Counted from the stretch's first letter, positions 1 to 10,025 are shown. The stretch: DNA of 64,000 bases from Lactobacillus laiwuensis (GCF_019972835.1 NZ_BPPB01000005.1:1-64000); one strand, 5' to 3'. Numbers and translations are program-made. The notes: a model not told the origin generated them from the letters alone.

Positions 1-97
1 CTCTTTTGTTTTGGGTTCTTGATAACCCGCACATTTTTGCGAAAACATTGTTCAGTTTTCAAGGTACTACCTGCTGCTTCTTTAAAACAGCTTTTTT
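1..97 (-). other. 5' leader of an rRNA operon; 16S rRNA starts just outside the window
   Basis: On the minus strand positions 80-56 read ACCTTGAAAACTGAACAATG followed by TTTTC, the conserved sequence found in lactobacillus rRNA leaders and spacers. The strand runs out of the window at AAAACAAAAGAG, which would join naturally to the conserved 16S 5' end (AGAGTTTGATC). The mature 16S gene is therefore inferred to begin at or just beyond position 1. This rests on remembered family sequence, not on an alignment. Confidence 0.65.
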
Positions 98-204
98 ATT
101 TTCCCAGATTCACGCGCTTTTGTCAAGCACTTTTTTCTGGGACCTGTTTGCCGTCTTCCCCCGACAGCGTTTATTATCTTACTAAAGCAGCGCAATTTTG
201 TCAA
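98..204 (-). promoter_or_regulatory. Tandem rRNA promoters (leftward)
   Basis: Two sigma-A promoters read leftwards. The distal one has -35 TTGACA (199-204), a 17-nt spacer and -10 TAAGAT (176-181). The proximal one has TTGACA (121-126), a 17-nt spacer and GAAAAT (98-103). Tandem strong promoters followed by a short leader are typical of rRNA operons in lactobacilli. The short open frames over 19-446 have no ribosome binding site and are not considered genes. Confidence 0.75.
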
Positions 205-457
205 CTGCTTTTACTCGATTTTTTTCCTGCCTGCTTAGGCCTCTTGCCTTGCGGCTCATTGCCCGACGACAGTTATTAATACTAGCAATTATTTTTCTCT
301 TTTGCAAGTATTTTTTTATTATTTTTTCTGTTAAAGCAAAAAAGTCCTATCTTTCTAGCACTTTTCAATATCAGAACAAATACAAAATATTTTCAGACGA
401 ATTACAAACGTTATCTAAATTTAATCTTTTCGTATACCCCAATTAATTTTAAAGTTT

Positions 458-463
458 TATAAT
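458..463 (+). promoter_or_regulatory. -10 element of the serine hydrolase gene
   Basis: A perfect TATAAT lies 30 bp upstream of the start codon at 493. No good -35 is visible at 17 bp. It diverges from the leftward rRNA promoters. Confidence 0.5.
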
Positions 464-492
464 ACAACTATATTTTAAGGAGAAAAATTATT

Positions 493-1620
493 TTGAAGCA
501 TAAATTTATTACAATGGTGGCTTCTTTAGTTATTGCTACCACACCTTTAGTCACTGCAACCAGTCAAGTTAATGCAGCAACTATCACTAATAATAAGCAG
601 ACTGAAATGTATAATTTTGTCAGGAATACTTTTAAGAAACACAATGTCCGTGGCATAGTCACAGTAGTACAAAATGGGGTACCACAGACAATCAGTTATG
701 GTTATGCCTGGTATGGTAAAAGAATTGGTAATGGCAGCAGCAAAGTTGTTTATCCCACAGCTTCGCTGCAAAAAGTAATTACTGGTGCGATGATAGTTCA
801 ACTAATTAATGAAACCAAGGGTACCAAAGACGAATTTACTCAATACACCAAAATATCTCGCTGGTACCCTAACCTTAAGAATGCCGATAATATTACCGTA
901 GGCAATCTTCTGACCCATACTTCAGGAATTATGGCTACTAAAACAGAAATAGACAGAGGCTATAATTATTCAGAAAATAATGCTATTAACTGGGTAGTCA
1001 ACAATATCAATGCCTCAAAGTCTGACACAATAGGTAATTATCACTACAATAATAGTAATTATATTTTACTTACCGGCATCATTAGGCAAGTTACAGGCAA
1101 GTCATACGAAGACAACCTGCAAACACGTATTATTGATAAGTTAAATTTAAAAAATACCTATCTTTACCAAAACATCCCTAAGAAAATGACGGATCCAATT
1201 TCATACTATTCAAATGGAGGCAAGAACTATCAAAAAGCAACTTATCTCAAGAAAAGCTTAGTTTCACAAATTCCTGGCGCTGGTAATTTGTTTTCTACTC
1301 CTGCAGAATATTACAAAATTCAGGTAGGCTTAACAGACGGCACAATTTTAAATAAAGATGATTTCTATTATTTGACTCACCTAAAAAGCAAAGTAGTTAA
1401 CTATTCAGGTGGAATGTACCTATATAATAATGATAATATTAGGAACGCGTACGGCAGCTTTAAGGGACAGCATTTTGGCACCTGGGTGCAGCTAACTGCT
1501 GATAATCAGAATGGAATTGTTATGTTTTTAAATCAAACTAACGATAATGAAAATGATCAAAAAGATGTAGGATACGAAATCCTGAAACGTATCAAACCTA
1601 ATACTTTTGTAGAGCGCTAG
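493..1620 (+). CDS. Secreted serine hydrolase of the beta-lactamase/PBP4* family
   Basis: A 375-residue exported protein. An N-terminal signal peptide (residues 1 to about 28, cleavage after VNA) precedes a class C beta-lactamase-like fold. Visible motifs are SxxK as S91-L-Q-K94, YxN as Y185-N-N187 in the block YNNSNYILL, and an HFG motif near residue 332 replacing KTG. Family members are D,D-peptidases, esterases or penicillin-binding hydrolases; the cell-wall role here is inference. The start is TTG at 493 with AAGGAG at 477-482. The gene is monocistronic, ending at the hairpin at 1667-1713. Confidence 0.85.
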   Translation: MKHKFITMVASLVIATTPLVTATSQVNAATITNNKQTEMYNFVRNTFKKHNVRGIVTVVQNGVPQTISYGYAWYGKRIGNGSSKVVYPTASLQKVITGAMIVQLINETKGTKDEFTQYTKISRWYPNLKNADNITVGNLLTHTSGIMATKTEIDRGYNYSENNAINWVVNNINASKSDTIGNYHYNNSNYILLTGIIRQVTGKSYEDNLQTRIIDKLNLKNTYLYQNIPKKMTDPISYYSNGGKNYQKATYLKKSLVSQIPGAGNLFSTPAEYYKIQVGLTDGTILNKDDFYYLTHLKSKVVNYSGGMYLYNNDNIRNAYGSFKGQHFGTWVQLTADNQNGIVMFLNQTNDNENDQKDVGYEILKRIKPNTFVER

Positions 1621-1666
1621 GTTTTTATCAAAAAATTAGCTAAAGTGATTTCCTACTTACATATCA

Positions 1667-1713
1667 AAAGGACTAATAAATCAGCATTTATCAACGTGAT
1701 TTGTTGGTCCTTT
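1667..1713 (+). terminator. Rho-independent terminator of the serine hydrolase gene
   Basis: A 17-bp stem (1667-1683 with 1697-1713, including G-T pairs) and a 13-nt loop are followed by a T-rich stretch. Confidence 0.75.
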
Positions 1714-1765
1714 GTTTTGTAATAATCCTTTTAATATTTAAAAATATTACTTTCTTTGCTAACTC

Positions 1766-1799
1766 AAAAAGTCTAAGAAGTTCAACTCTTAGACTTTTT
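1766..1799 (-). terminator. Terminator after the PLD-helicase gene
   Basis: The perfect stem AAAAAGTCTAAG / CTTAGACTTTTT (1766-1777 with 1788-1799) sits directly after the leftward stop codon at 1801-1803. It can work in both directions. Confidence 0.8.
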
Positions 1800-1800
1800 C

Positions 1801-4641
1801 TTATTCATCAAATAGTAGCTCATACATTTTTGTACTCAATGGCTTTTCTAGCAGCAAATTCATCCCTACCGCAGCTTTTTTCTTTGGCCCCAGTAATTCT
1901 TCCTTGACCGTATCCTTTTGAATATCTACCTGTCCTAAATAGTAAAATTGCTTGCCAATCGCATCGCTCTTCTTAACAAAAAGCAACAGCTTCATCTGAG
2001 GAGTATTAAGCAGCCTCTGAACTTCATCTGATTCTAGATGACGGGGCGATCTCGTATACCAACGCAAACAGCGACCGTCTTCTAGCGTATTATGGTACAA
2101 AGCATTGCGTTTTTTAGTCGAATCTTTTTGATAAGTAATAAAAATAGGCGTTTCGTTTTCATCCACACGATAGCCATACATAGGTGCGGAAACATCTTTG
2201 GGCCAGTTTAACAACCGACAAACATCTTTACGATCATATTGCTGGTAAAGGGTAAATTGTTTGTGATTGTCATAGTCTTGATTAAGTGCCAAACCCGTTT
2301 TAATCACATCTCTAAATAATTTCCTAAAAGTTTCATTTTGGTTAAGAGATTGTGCCAATATTGGTGCTAATGAATAGTCAAACAAATCAATTTTGACTAT
2401 AAGAGGTTGACCGCCATACTGGTATTTTTTCGTTGTCTTGCCTTGTTTGATGTCAAAAAAGTTGAGCGAAAGTATGTTTTCAACCGATGTCAGCACTCTT
2501 TCATTAACATAAGCACCATAATCATGCAGTTTTTTCTCAAATTCTTCCTGACTAACCTGCTCTTTTTCTAAAAGCAATTGCAAAAGTAGTAGTTCATGTG
2601 GCCTTTTACCATTCAATAATTCTTTAGTAACAAAAGACAAAACGGCACTTTCATAACGATTTAGCTTTACAGGCTCCCCCATCTTGGCCAGGAACTCGCC
2701 ATAGTGCCCAAGGCTATGATTATTGGCAAAGACCATTGGTGAAGTTGAACCGTAACGGTAAAAATCAAATAGCAGAGGCGGACGCCCTATTTTTTGCGCT
2801 AATTCTTGGTAAGATTGCCGCAATTCCTTAATGCTGTCCAATTTAATCTGCTCCAGCGAAGCTAAAATCTTAGCAGAAGCAATTTGACTGAAATTAATTG
2901 TTGAAACATCAATAAAACCAGGAAGCACACTTTCCTGACGGGCCTTATCCTGCGAACGACTGTCATCCTGATTCAAAGCGATCGGAATCAGATAATTATT
3001 TTTGTAGTTACCAATAAAGTCAATGACAGTCACATAATCTTTACCAGGATATTTACGCAAGCCGCGACCCAGCTGCTGGATAAAAACAATGCTGGACTGC
3101 GTATTACGGAGCATAATAATCTGATTTAAAGCCGGAATATCAATTCCTTCATTAAAGAGATCAACGGTAATAATGTAATCAATTTTGCCCTGTTCCAGTT
3201 GCCTGACTACTTGCAGCCTTCTTTTTTCACTGTCTTCATTAGTTAAGGCGATCGCAGGGTGTTTGCGCTCTGAAAAGCTTTGCGCCAATTCACGCGCTTC
3301 TTCTTGGCGACTGCAAAAAACCAACCCTTTGGCTTGTGAACCGCAGTAGCCATAGTAATCCAACTGCTTTAAAACATAGTCTACCCGTTCGGGTGCCAGC
3401 AGTCTGCGCAAATTGGTAGTTTCATCAATCGTTGCACCATCTACTTCATAATCCTCAACGCCAACATAATGAAAGGGAGCCAGCATTTTTTCTTCTAGTG
3501 CCTCACGCAAACGGATCTCGTAAGCTAAATTATAGTCAAACAAGCGATAAACATCCTGGTCATCCATTCTTTCCGGAGTGGCAGTCATCCCCAGCCAAAA
3601 TTGGGGCTTGAATTTGGCAAAAATGCGTTGGTAGCTAGGAGCAGCTGCCCGATGAGCCTCATCAATCAGGATATAATCGAAAGTTGTCGCCTTCAAGCTT
3701 GCAAGTACATCTGGCTGACTTAAAGTTTGCACGGTCGCAAAAACATATTTGCGTTCAAGCTGATGCTTATGTCCTGTTAATAACCCGTAATCAGATGACT
3801 TGCCACCAATCACTTGGTGAAAACTTTTTAAGGCTTTTTTGGCAATTTGCTCGCGGTGGACAACATAAAGAAACTTCTGGGGTTTAAAATCTTTGACTGC
3901 AAATGCTCCCAAATATGTTTTGCCTGTCCCTGTCGCTGAAACTACCAGGCCACGTTTTTGTCCATTATCAATTAGTCCCTTTAATTCATGCAAAGCCTCT
4001 TCTTGCATCTTATTTGGCACAATTTCAGCTTTTTCATTTAATTGAACCTGAGATTGCGACTGTGGTTTTACCCAGTTTTGCTCATATTCACTTATCCAAC
4101 TTTCAGACAAAGGCATACTGTTATTTTTTAATTCATGTAACTGCTGGGCAATCTGGTTAGTTAATGTCGCATTATTCTTTGAACTGATTTTCAAAGCCCA
4201 CTCACAGTTGCTGAGTAGAGCTGACCGGGTAAAATTAGCGCTACCGATAACTAAAGTCTGCCAATCTTCGTGTTCAAAAAGATAACCTTTAGCATGAAAA
4301 CCATTTTGGGAGGTAATTTTAACTCTTAAGTTGGGAATTTTTAGTAACTCACGAAAAACTTTGGGGTTGTTAAATTCTAAGTAGTCACCTGTAATTAAAG
4401 TACCCGTAATATTTCTGTTAGCCAAATCAGCCATGACGACTTTAAAGGGAACAAGCATATCTTCAGTGACAAACGCTACCGCCCAAGTAAAACTGTGGCA
4501 GCTAAGAAGCTCTTGGCGCAGTGTCAGCCAGATATTCTCCTGTTTATTATTTTGCAGCAGTTTTGGTCCTAATAATTCATGACCTGGGTATTTGGGATCA
4601 TACAAACCATTGAGAATAGCATCCTGCAAAGGCTCATTCAT
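1801..4641 (-). CDS. PLD-domain DEAD/DEAH helicase with C-terminal DUF3427 region
   Basis: A 946-residue cytoplasmic protein with three modules. Residues about 40-140 are a phospholipase D-like nuclease domain (H116-A-K118, then the GSANFT block around N136). Residues about 205-600 are a superfamily 2 helicase: Walker A ATGTGKT (K241), DEAH box D327-EAH330, motif III MTATPE and motif VI QQLGRGLRK. The remaining C-terminal third matches the region usually called DUF3427. The fusion is known from many Firmicutes and its biological role is not established; a nucleic-acid processing or defence role is inference. The start ATG is preceded by GAGGTGATG. It appears monocistronic. Confidence 0.85.
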   Translation of the reverse strand: MNEPLQDAILNGLYDPKYPGHELLGPKLLQNNKQENIWLTLRQELLSCHSFTWAVAFVTEDMLVPFKVVMADLANRNITGTLITGDYLEFNNPKVFRELLKIPNLRVKITSQNGFHAKGYLFEHEDWQTLVIGSANFTRSALLSNCEWALKISSKNNATLTNQIAQQLHELKNNSMPLSESWISEYEQNWVKPQSQSQVQLNEKAEIVPNKMQEEALHELKGLIDNGQKRGLVVSATGTGKTYLGAFAVKDFKPQKFLYVVHREQIAKKALKSFHQVIGGKSSDYGLLTGHKHQLERKYVFATVQTLSQPDVLASLKATTFDYILIDEAHRAAAPSYQRIFAKFKPQFWLGMTATPERMDDQDVYRLFDYNLAYEIRLREALEEKMLAPFHYVGVEDYEVDGATIDETTNLRRLLAPERVDYVLKQLDYYGYCGSQAKGLVFCSRQEEARELAQSFSERKHPAIALTNEDSEKRRLQVVRQLEQGKIDYIITVDLFNEGIDIPALNQIIMLRNTQSSIVFIQQLGRGLRKYPGKDYVTVIDFIGNYKNNYLIPIALNQDDSRSQDKARQESVLPGFIDVSTINFSQIASAKILASLEQIKLDSIKELRQSYQELAQKIGRPPLLFDFYRYGSTSPMVFANNHSLGHYGEFLAKMGEPVKLNRYESAVLSFVTKELLNGKRPHELLLLQLLLEKEQVSQEEFEKKLHDYGAYVNERVLTSVENILSLNFFDIKQGKTTKKYQYGGQPLIVKIDLFDYSLAPILAQSLNQNETFRKLFRDVIKTGLALNQDYDNHKQFTLYQQYDRKDVCRLLNWPKDVSAPMYGYRVDENETPIFITYQKDSTKKRNALYHNTLEDGRCLRWYTRSPRHLESDEVQRLLNTPQMKLLLFVKKSDAIGKQFYYLGQVDIQKDTVKEELLGPKKKAAVGMNLLLEKPLSTKMYELLFDE

Positions 4642-4670
4642 TCAACATCACCTCAAAGCTATTTTGCACA

Positions 4671-4700
4671 AAAGAAAAAGAAACCCACCCGATGGATTCC
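4671..4700 (-). terminator. Terminator after exonuclease III gene
   Basis: An 8-bp stem (4680-4687 with 4693-4700, two wobble pairs) and 5-nt loop, flanked on the left by an A-rich run that becomes the U-tract for the leftward transcript. A T-run on the other side also allows rightward function. Confidence 0.6.
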
Positions 4701-4714
4701 TTTTTTCTACTATG

Positions 4715-5542
4715 TTATAAATCTATTTCTAATAAAATTGGACAGTGATCAGCACGCTCTCCTGTATCCATCATCTCAGAACGCTTGACCTTATCAGTAA
4801 TTCTATTGCTTGTCAGCCAATAATCAATTCTCCAGCCTGAATTATTAGCCTTAGCAGTCCTTACACGTTGAGCCCACCAAGAGTAAACTCCCTCAACGTT
4901 GCCATTTATTTTTCTAAAGGTATCGGTGAAGCCGGCCTTAAGCATTTTAGTAAAATCTGCTCGCTCTTCATCTGTAAAACCGGCAGAATGATGGTTTGTA
5001 TCCGGATGTTTCAGGTCAATTTCATGGTGAGCGCAGTTGTAATCACCGCTAGCCAAAACCGGCTTTTCCTGATCCAATTTTTGCAAATAGGCAGTGTATT
5101 TTTCATCCCATACTTGCCGTTCACTTAAGCGCTTTAGGCCATTACCTGAATTTGGCGTATAAACCTGGGTCACAAAATACTCAGGAAACTCCAACGTAAT
5201 AATTCTGCCTTCATGATCCATCGGTTCTGGTGCCCCAATCAGGGGATAAGTTACTTTAGGCTTAAGTTCTTTTTTATACAAAAACATAGTACCAGCATAA
5301 CCTTTACGGGCCGGTTCTTCTGATGAGCGCCATACTATATCATATTCTGGACACTCTTGATCTAATATTGCCAAATGTTTTTTGGTAGGTCCTGTCGAGC
5401 GCAACTTTGTTTCTTGAATTGCTACAATATCTGCATTTTGAGCATGTATTTTTTCTAAAACCTGGCGTGTTGCCACTGCACGCGAGGAAGTTCCAGTTAA
5501 AGCTGCATTTAGTGAGTCGATATTCCACGAAATTAAGATCAT
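4715..5542 (-). CDS. exoA: Exodeoxyribonuclease III (AP endonuclease family)
   Basis: A 275-residue Mg-dependent AP endonuclease/3'-exonuclease acting in base excision repair. The family motifs appear in order: WNIDSLN, IQETKL (metal-binding Glu), YTPNSG, SGDYNCAHHEIDL (Asp/Asn), WRIDYW and the C-terminal ADHCP (catalytic Asp-His). I chose the ATG at 5542 because AAGGAG lies 6 nt upstream (5549-5554); the longer reading frame from 5572 has no such site. It is a single gene with its own terminator, divergent from ldhD. Confidence 0.9.
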   Translation of the reverse strand: MILISWNIDSLNAALTGTSSRAVATRQVLEKIHAQNADIVAIQETKLRSTGPTKKHLAILDQECPEYDIVWRSSEEPARKGYAGTMFLYKKELKPKVTYPLIGAPEPMDHEGRIITLEFPEYFVTQVYTPNSGNGLKRLSERQVWDEKYTAYLQKLDQEKPVLASGDYNCAHHEIDLKHPDTNHHSAGFTDEERADFTKMLKAGFTDTFRKINGNVEGVYSWWAQRVRTAKANNSGWRIDYWLTSNRITDKVKRSEMMDTGERADHCPILLEIDL

Positions 5543-5714
5543 TTTCTTCTCCTTATTATTTATTTTCTTCATTATATAGTTTTTTCACTGGGACTCAAAA
5601 CTTCTATTATTTTTTTCAGTATTATTTTTTTAGCGGTATTAGGTATTTTTATCAAATTTGCTGTTATATTTTTCACTACCTCAGTAAAAAATAATTGTAA
5701 TTTTTTTGTTTTGC

Positions 5715-5720
5715 TATAAT
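5715..5720 (+). promoter_or_regulatory. Upstream ldhD promoter, extended -10
   Basis: TGCTATAAT gives an extended -10 element (TATAAT at 5715-5720), about 150 bp upstream of ldhD and just before a cre-like site. Confidence 0.45.
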
Positions 5721-5737
5721 TCCTTGTACAACATAAA

Positions 5738-5751
5738 TGTAAGCGATTACT
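5738..5751 (+). promoter_or_regulatory. cre-like CcpA site upstream of ldhD
   Basis: TGTAAGCGATTACT matches the cre consensus TGWAANCGNTNWCA at 13 of 14 positions. It lies just downstream of the promoter at 5715, so CcpA control of lactate formation is plausible. Confidence 0.6.
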
Positions 5752-5778
5752 GATATAACAGCATTTTTAAAAAAATAA

Positions 5779-6879
<1,101 letters not shown>

Positions 6880-6922
6880 TCTCTAAACTTATTTTTCCCT
6901 TCTTAAATACACTTTATTGTCA

Positions 6923-6958
6923 AAAAAGACATCAGATAAAATTATCTGGTGTCTTTTT
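6923..6958 (+). terminator. Bidirectional terminator between ldhD and proC
   Basis: A perfect 15-bp stem (6923-6937 with 6944-6958) with AAAAA/TTTTT edges serves both converging genes. Confidence 0.85.
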
Positions 6959-6969
6959 AATTGATTATT

Positions 6970-7737
6970 TTAATTAGCAGAAGCGTTTACCGCCTGAATT
7001 AGCGCGTTTCTAAAGCCTTCCTCTTCTAGTTTAGTTACGCCTCTAATTGTCGAACCGCCTGGCGTAGTAACCTCATCTTTTAGCTCCTCGGGCAATTTTT
7101 TACTAGCAAGTGCCAACTTACTGGTACCCAAAAGCATCTGGTTAATTATTTGGTATGATTCAGCTCGGTTAACTCCATTCTGTACTGCGGCATCACTGAG
7201 AGCTTCAACCATTAAATCAACGTAAGCAGGCGTGCAACCAGCTACAGTACCATAAATGCCTAGTAGTTTTTCAGGCACAACGTAAACTGCTCCCATTTGG
7301 GTAAAAATGTTTTTCACAGTAGTAATTACTGCCGGCTTTTCATCAGGTATAAAGCTGGCAACTGTAATACCCGCACCAATTTGCACTGGTGTATTGGGCA
7401 CTATTTTGGCAAAAGAAGTTTCTGCTGGCAGCTTTTGATTAATTTGAGTCAGATCACCACCGCCAGTTGACAGGATAATGCCGTGATATTTTTGCCCTAA
7501 ATTTTTGATGATTGTTTCAGTGGCAGATCCGCCTACCGCTACTATAACTGCTTGACAAGCATTAAAGTCCTCATAATTATTAATCAAGCTTAAGTGACGT
7601 TCAGCTGCCATTTTTTGCGCAGTGTGATGGCGTCCACCGTCAAAAACATAAATGTCTTCATTAGGATTTTGGGCATTCAACAAGCCCTCAATAATTGCAG
7701 AGCCAATTTTACCAGCTCCAATAAAGCCAATTTTCAT
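6970..7737 (-). CDS. proC: Pyrroline-5-carboxylate reductase
   Basis: A 255-residue cytoplasmic enzyme performing the last step of proline synthesis, NAD(P)H-dependent reduction of pyrroline-5-carboxylate. The N-terminus carries GFIGAGKIGSAI (dinucleotide binding). The C-terminal half holds the ProC signature around DEVTTPGGSTIRGVTKLEE. The ATG at 7737 is preferred because AAAGGTG lies upstream and the Rossmann motif follows immediately. It is second in an operon, 13 bp after the aldo/keto reductase gene. Confidence 0.9.
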   Translation of the reverse strand: MKIGFIGAGKIGSAIIEGLLNAQNPNEDIYVFDGGRHHTAQKMAAERHLSLINNYEDFNACQAVIVAVGGSATETIIKNLGQKYHGIILSTGGGDLTQINQKLPAETSFAKIVPNTPVQIGAGITVASFIPDEKPAVITTVKNIFTQMGAVYVVPEKLLGIYGTVAGCTPAYVDLMVEALSDAAVQNGVNRAESYQIINQMLLGTSKLALASKKLPEELKDEVTTPGGSTIRGVTKLEEEGFRNALIQAVNASAN

Positions 7738-7750
7738 CAACAAGCACCTT

Positions 7751-8614
7751 TTAAAAATCTGTTTGGTCTGGATCATTTGCTACTTGGGCTGCTCCATGCA
7801 AACCATCAAGTTTTGCCATATCAGCCGCAGTAATAGTAAAGTCAAAGACCTGCAAATTAGCTTCAAGGCGCTCGCGGTGAACTGATTTTGGTAGTGGAAC
7901 AAAACCATGTTGCAATGACCAGCGTAATAAAACTTGTGCTGGGCTTTTATCATAATGTTGCGCAATAGAAACTACCGTATCATTGGCAAACAAACCACCT
8001 CTACCTAGTGGCGAATATGCCTCGCTTAGAATACCAAGTTCTTTATTATAAGCCGTTACGTCTTCTTCCATATCACTAGGGTTGAGATAAATTTGATTAA
8101 CAGCAGGACGGATCTTAGCGGTTTTTAGAAGCTCATCCAGGTGTTTACGTCTAAAGTTGGAAACGCCAATTGCGCGAATTTTTCCTGCTTGAACTGCCTC
8201 TTCCATTGCCTGCCAGCTTTCCGCATTCAATTCAGCCCAGTGATCACGCACCGGAGCCGGATTAGGCCAATGGATTAAGTACAAATCAAGATAATCTAAA
8301 TCCAGTTTAGTTAAACTTTCATCAATTGCTGCTTTAGTTTTCTGGTAACCGTGATGATCATTCCACAACTTAGTCGTCACAAATAAGTCACGCCTGTTAA
8401 CTCCACTTCGTTTAATGCCCCGGCCAATGTTTTCCTCATTGCCGTAGGCAGCAGCAGTATCAATTAAGCGATAACCGAGACTCAGCGCATCCTCAACGGT
8501 TTTTTGAGCAACTTCACCATCAGGAGTTTGCCAAGTTCCCAGTCCGATAACTGGGATTTTGACGCCATTATTTAATTCATAAGTGTCATTTAAAGATTGA
8601 ATTTTGCTAGTCAT
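7751..8614 (-). CDS. Aldo/keto reductase
   Basis: A 287-residue NADPH-dependent oxidoreductase of the AKR superfamily, related to 2,5-diketo-gluconate reductases. The catalytic tetrad is visible as Asp and Tyr in LIDTAAAYGNEE, Lys in VTTKLWN and His in LIHWP. The cofactor-binding end shows PLPKSVHRERLEAN. The physiological substrate cannot be told. It starts at ATG 8614 behind GAGAGGTG and is co-transcribed with proC 13 bp downstream. Confidence 0.88.
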   Translation of the reverse strand: MTSKIQSLNDTYELNNGVKIPVIGLGTWQTPDGEVAQKTVEDALSLGYRLIDTAAAYGNEENIGRGIKRSGVNRRDLFVTTKLWNDHHGYQKTKAAIDESLTKLDLDYLDLYLIHWPNPAPVRDHWAELNAESWQAMEEAVQAGKIRAIGVSNFRRKHLDELLKTAKIRPAVNQIYLNPSDMEEDVTAYNKELGILSEAYSPLGRGGLFANDTVVSIAQHYDKSPAQVLLRWSLQHGFVPLPKSVHRERLEANLQVFDFTITAADMAKLDGLHGAAQVANDPDQTDF

Positions 8615-8678
8615 AATTTTTCACCTCTCACCACTATTATACCGAACTGAGCTATACTTCTACAGCAAAAAATAGCAA

Positions 8679-9389
8679 TTATTGCGGCTGCTTTTGAAAG
8701 TCACTTTTTAGTAAAGTTACAAATTGCGGATAAGTAGTTACTTCATACAGCGGATGCAGATTCATCTTATTCTTGCGCCTGCGATGGTTATACCAAATAC
8801 TGTCAAAACCATAGTTTTCTGCTCCTAATATGTCTGACTGCAGTCCGTCACCAAAAAAGACAGTATCTGCTGGACCAATATTAGTATGAGCAAAAAAGTA
8901 ATCAAAAATCCGGGTATCAGGCTTAGAAAAACCAGCTTCTTCAGATGTCACAATTAAAGAAAAATAATCCTTAATCCCCGCTAATTCCAAGCGATGCCTT
9001 TGCATGAAGGTCTCACCGTTGCTTAAAACCGTTAAGCAATAATTTTGTTTACGGGCATACCGCAAAGTATCCATAACTCCCGGCAGCAACTTGTACGACT
9101 CACCAAAATACGAGCGGTATTCATTCATTATTGCTAAGCCATCAACTGCAATGCCCAAATTTTCTTTAATAAAATTGGTAAAAGCCATTCTACTCAGCTG
9201 ATCATAATTGATCTTGCCTTGTTCCAGCTTACGCCACAGTCCTTGATTATATGCATGGTAATCACGTTGCATTTCATCAGTTAACTGCCAGTGATGTGCT
9301 TTAAAGAGACTATGCAATGCAAAACTTTCCGTGGCAGCAAAGTCAATCAAAGTATCATCAACATCAAAAATTATTTGTTTATAACGCAA
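8679..9389 (-). CDS. HAD-family phosphatase, YjjG type
   Basis: A 236-residue haloacid dehalogenase-like hydrolase. It shows motif I FDVDDTLID, motif II TVLSNG, the Lys of motif III in FSKPDTRIFDYF and motif IV FFGDGLQSDILGA, with a helical cap between I and II. It resembles YjjG-type noncanonical pyrimidine nucleotidases that dephosphorylate nucleoside monophosphates; the substrate is inferred. I chose TTG at 9389 because GAGGAAG stands 10 nt upstream and family proteins begin just before motif I. A frame from GTG 9437 is possible but starts only 20 bp from the TATAAT at 9458-9464 and lacks a binding site. Confidence 0.82.
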   Translation of the reverse strand: MRYKQIIFDVDDTLIDFAATESFALHSLFKAHHWQLTDEMQRDYHAYNQGLWRKLEQGKINYDQLSRMAFTNFIKENLGIAVDGLAIMNEYRSYFGESYKLLPGVMDTLRYARKQNYCLTVLSNGETFMQRHRLELAGIKDYFSLIVTSEEAGFSKPDTRIFDYFFAHTNIGPADTVFFGDGLQSDILGAENYGFDSIWYNHRRRKNKMNLHPLYEVTTYPQFVTLLKSDFQKQPQ

Positions 9390-9543
9390 GCAATTTCTTC
9401 CTCTCCAAATATTCCTAAGAATATAATGCGTATTCACTAAAAATAGTGTGGAGATTCATTATAACAATATTTCACTGATAAAGGACATAATTAACTATTT
9501 TTAAATTTTGCTTACATTGCTACTGCTATTTCACAAAATAAGA

Positions 9544-9549
9544 TATAAT
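9544..9549 (+). promoter_or_regulatory. -10 element of the small membrane protein gene
   Basis: A perfect TATAAT, 34 bp before the ATG at 9583. No clear -35. Confidence 0.45.
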
Positions 9550-9582
9550 ATCCTTTAATTTAAGCAAAAGGGGTGATTGGGC

Positions 9583-9768
9583 ATGTTTACATTATTAGTG
9601 ATTTTGTTTCTCATTTGGCTTTTAGTCAAAATGGGCATTGGGATTGTCAAAATCCTATTTTTCCTTTTAGCTTGTGCTCTTGCTTTCTTTCTCTTAATTC
9701 ACTTATTCATTCCTGCAATCATTTTTCTAGGGTTAATCTTCCTTTTCTTCGCTGCGGTCAGGCATTAA
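9583..9768 (+). CDS. Small hydrophobic membrane protein
   Basis: About 61 residues, almost entirely hydrophobic, with two to three closely spaced membrane segments (LLVILFLIWLLV, ILFFLLACALAFFLL, IIFLGLIFLFF). AAAGGGG lies 9 nt before the ATG at 9583. I do not recognise a family. A second open frame in another register over the same bases is not hydrophobic and has no better start, so this frame is preferred. It has its own promoter and terminator. Confidence 0.6.
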   Translation: MFTLLVILFLIWLLVKMGIGIVKILFFLLACALAFFLLIHLFIPAIIFLGLIFLFFAAVRH

Positions 9769-9796
9769 TTTAACCTAAAAAATTAAAGATATATTC

Positions 9797-9832
9797 AAGC
9801 ATAATAAGTACTAGATTCAACTTATTGTGCTT
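9797..9832 (+). terminator. Terminator of the small membrane protein gene
   Basis: A 13-bp stem (9797-9809 with 9820-9832) is followed by a T-run. Confidence 0.8.
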
Positions 9833-9938
9833 TTTTGTTGCTCTGAATTCTATATGTTTTTTTATTACCCTCTATAACTTACTCGCACATCATTTAATGC
9901 TTTTCACTTGTGTTTGAGAGTAAACTTTGCTCTAGAAA

Positions 9939-9960
9939 ATACAAGATATTGTGGTATAGT
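9939..9960 (+). promoter_or_regulatory. NrdR-like box with extended -10 promoter of nrdJ
   Basis: Positions 9939-9954 match the published NrdR consensus acaCwAtATaTwGtgt at 13 of 16 positions, with a core (CAAGATATTG) that is 9 of 10. It abuts an extended -10, TGGTATAGT, with TATAGT at 9955-9960. NrdR boxes usually come in pairs; only one clear box is visible. The location fits NrdR repression of nrdJ. Confidence 0.55.
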
Positions 9961-10025
9961 TCTAGTTGAGCCCATAGATAATGTGTCTGTGGAACAATAA
10001 TTAATTTTAAGGAGTAACTTTGAAC

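Noticed and set aside
19-446. Open frames of 82-86 codons at the left edge
   Set aside because: No ribosome sites, cysteine/phenylalanine-rich composition, and they lie over clear leftward rRNA promoters and leader.
9573-9773. 66-codon frame overlapping the small membrane protein gene
   Set aside because: The other register is strongly hydrophobic, has the better-spaced start and looks like a real protein.
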